The notes below the pieces were generated by a model. It did not search any database. It was not told where the DNA came from and worked only from the letters and a program-made list of their open reading frames with translations. Of a stretch of DNA of 64,000 nt, positions 63,166 to 64,000 are shown in pieces. The position numbers and the translations under genes were made by a program. Origin of the DNA: Congeria kusceri (lineage: Eukaryota; Mollusca; Bivalvia; Myida; Dreissenidae). The stretch's first letter is position 1, and each line of letters opens with the position of its first letter. Location: the NCBI GenBank assembly GCA_027627225.1, contig CM051032.1:64831137-64895136 (forward strand), written 5' to 3'.

Positions 63166-64000
63166 CTCATTAAGTCGGGGGGTAAAAAATCATAAGAAAA
63201 TTGACAAATTTGTGTTTGTTCACTACATAAGTCGGGTCAGAAATTTACATTTTTTAGGCAACATGAAATTCGGCGTCCGAGTGTCAGTTATCAATAAATC
63301 GTTGGAAGCGTAAATATTTTCTATACCCAACCAGTCAGACAATGCGTTTGCGTTTGCCAGGCATGTTTACGAATTTCACTATGTCCTGTTTAATGTATTT
63401 GTATCCGAGTTAAATAATTCAGAAATTACTTTGCACTTAAATCCACACTAGTAATATTCCACAGGCTATTATACTCCAGAAGTACACTTTTAATTCCAAT
63501 CAAACAATTTGGTCACAGTAATCCACTCTTTACGTTTTAATCTGTCAAAACAATTAAACACTTAGTAACAAACACGATTTTTATAACAATGATTGACATA
63601 ATCTAGAGGCCCTTAACTCCACCTTCGTGTTCTGTAAACGATCGAAAGGCGGAGCTAAAGACGTTCTGTTACATGATTGGACGATTGCCACTAGAGTAAT
63701 AAACGCCCGATTGGTTTACCTTGTCATTGGGTAATTGCTACAGACAAAGGAAGCAAATTTAACCGATGCGTTAAGTGTTATTTATGGCTGGTAATTGACA
63801 GCACCTTCAAAGCAATCGCCTACACTTTGATGACGTCAAACTGCTATTTCGAACCGGTTGCTTTTTTTGCGAGATGGGTTCTATTGCGTTTGACTTTTTG
63901 TGTACGATTTCAGTTTGAAACATAATTACTCATAACAAAATTCTGATATTAAATTAAAAAGGAGTTGTTAAACTGTGATTTTATTAATTAGAAAGCTTGC
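63166..64000 (-). promoter_or_regulatory. Possible 5' region of the SLF1-like gene with three CCAAT boxes
   Basis: On the minus strand CCAAT occurs at 63,726-63,730, 63,710-63,714 and 63,676-63,680, within 55 bp, in a locally less AT-rich patch with CGCC and GCGG. This spacing looks promoter-like and is correctly oriented. No TATA box or start site could be fixed. If it is the promoter, the first exon runs into 63,165 and the N-terminal BRCT would be lost; if not, this is another intron. Confidence 0.3.

Overview
This is a eukaryotic window: intron-rich, AT-rich and dominated by repeats. The repeat vocabulary points to a bivalve mollusc. It includes ACAAGAG-headed elements with tandem-repeat cores, and palindromic elements built around GGATTAGCCTGTGCAGTCC. 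I associate the latter with dreissenid mussels (Dreissena), but that is recognition from memory, not a search. No prokaryotic features were seen.

One host gene fills two thirds of the window. On the minus strand, 18 exons between about 63,165 and 20,818 join with GT-AG introns and matching phases into one reading frame of 1,675 codons from the first visible Met (1,708 if read from the provisional acceptor). The order is a BRCT-like segment, a long disordered middle, a helical region and four ankyrin repeats. This matches SLF1 (SMC5-SMC6 complex localization factor 1, ANKRD32), which links RAD18 at damaged DNA to the SMC5/6 complex. The usual first BRCT domain is not visible and may lie beyond base 64,000. 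The first 97 bases hold the last codons of an unidentified plus-strand gene, so the two genes are tail to tail.

Layout. 1-97: end of an unknown gene. 98-20,700: intergenic, filled by repeats, including a 398-bp terminal-repeat retrotransposon whose LTRs carry a tRNA-like sequence (5,972-6,369), a dead mariner (6,898-7,895), a decayed 5'-truncated Ty3/mdg4 (gypsy) Mag-like element (9,323-13,311) and a TIR transposon with a perfect 5-bp target duplication (13,548-14,912). 20,818-63,165: the SLF1-like gene. Its introns hold a 6.4-kb array of about 96 copies of a 67-bp satellite (27,441-33,878), several TIR/MITE elements, a triple nest of elements (47,194-50,753), SINEs and many core-repeat elements. 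63,166-64,000: a stretch with three CCAAT boxes in the gene's orientation, a possible promoter.

Most notable points: (1) an ankyrin exon whose splice acceptor is exactly the end of a TA-flanked DNA transposon; (2) a last exon that starts in nine tandem 27/30-bp repeats, each an acceptor-like site in the same frame; (3) the tRNA-in-LTR mini-retrotransposon, with an uninserted paralogous target site next to it; (4) many repeat families with different cores sharing an ACAAGAG-plus-hairpin left end and a hairpin-plus-TAAAAAT right end; (5) PIP-box-like and SUMO-interaction-like motifs in the disordered part of the SLF1-like protein. All functional statements rest on reading by eye; no database search was run.
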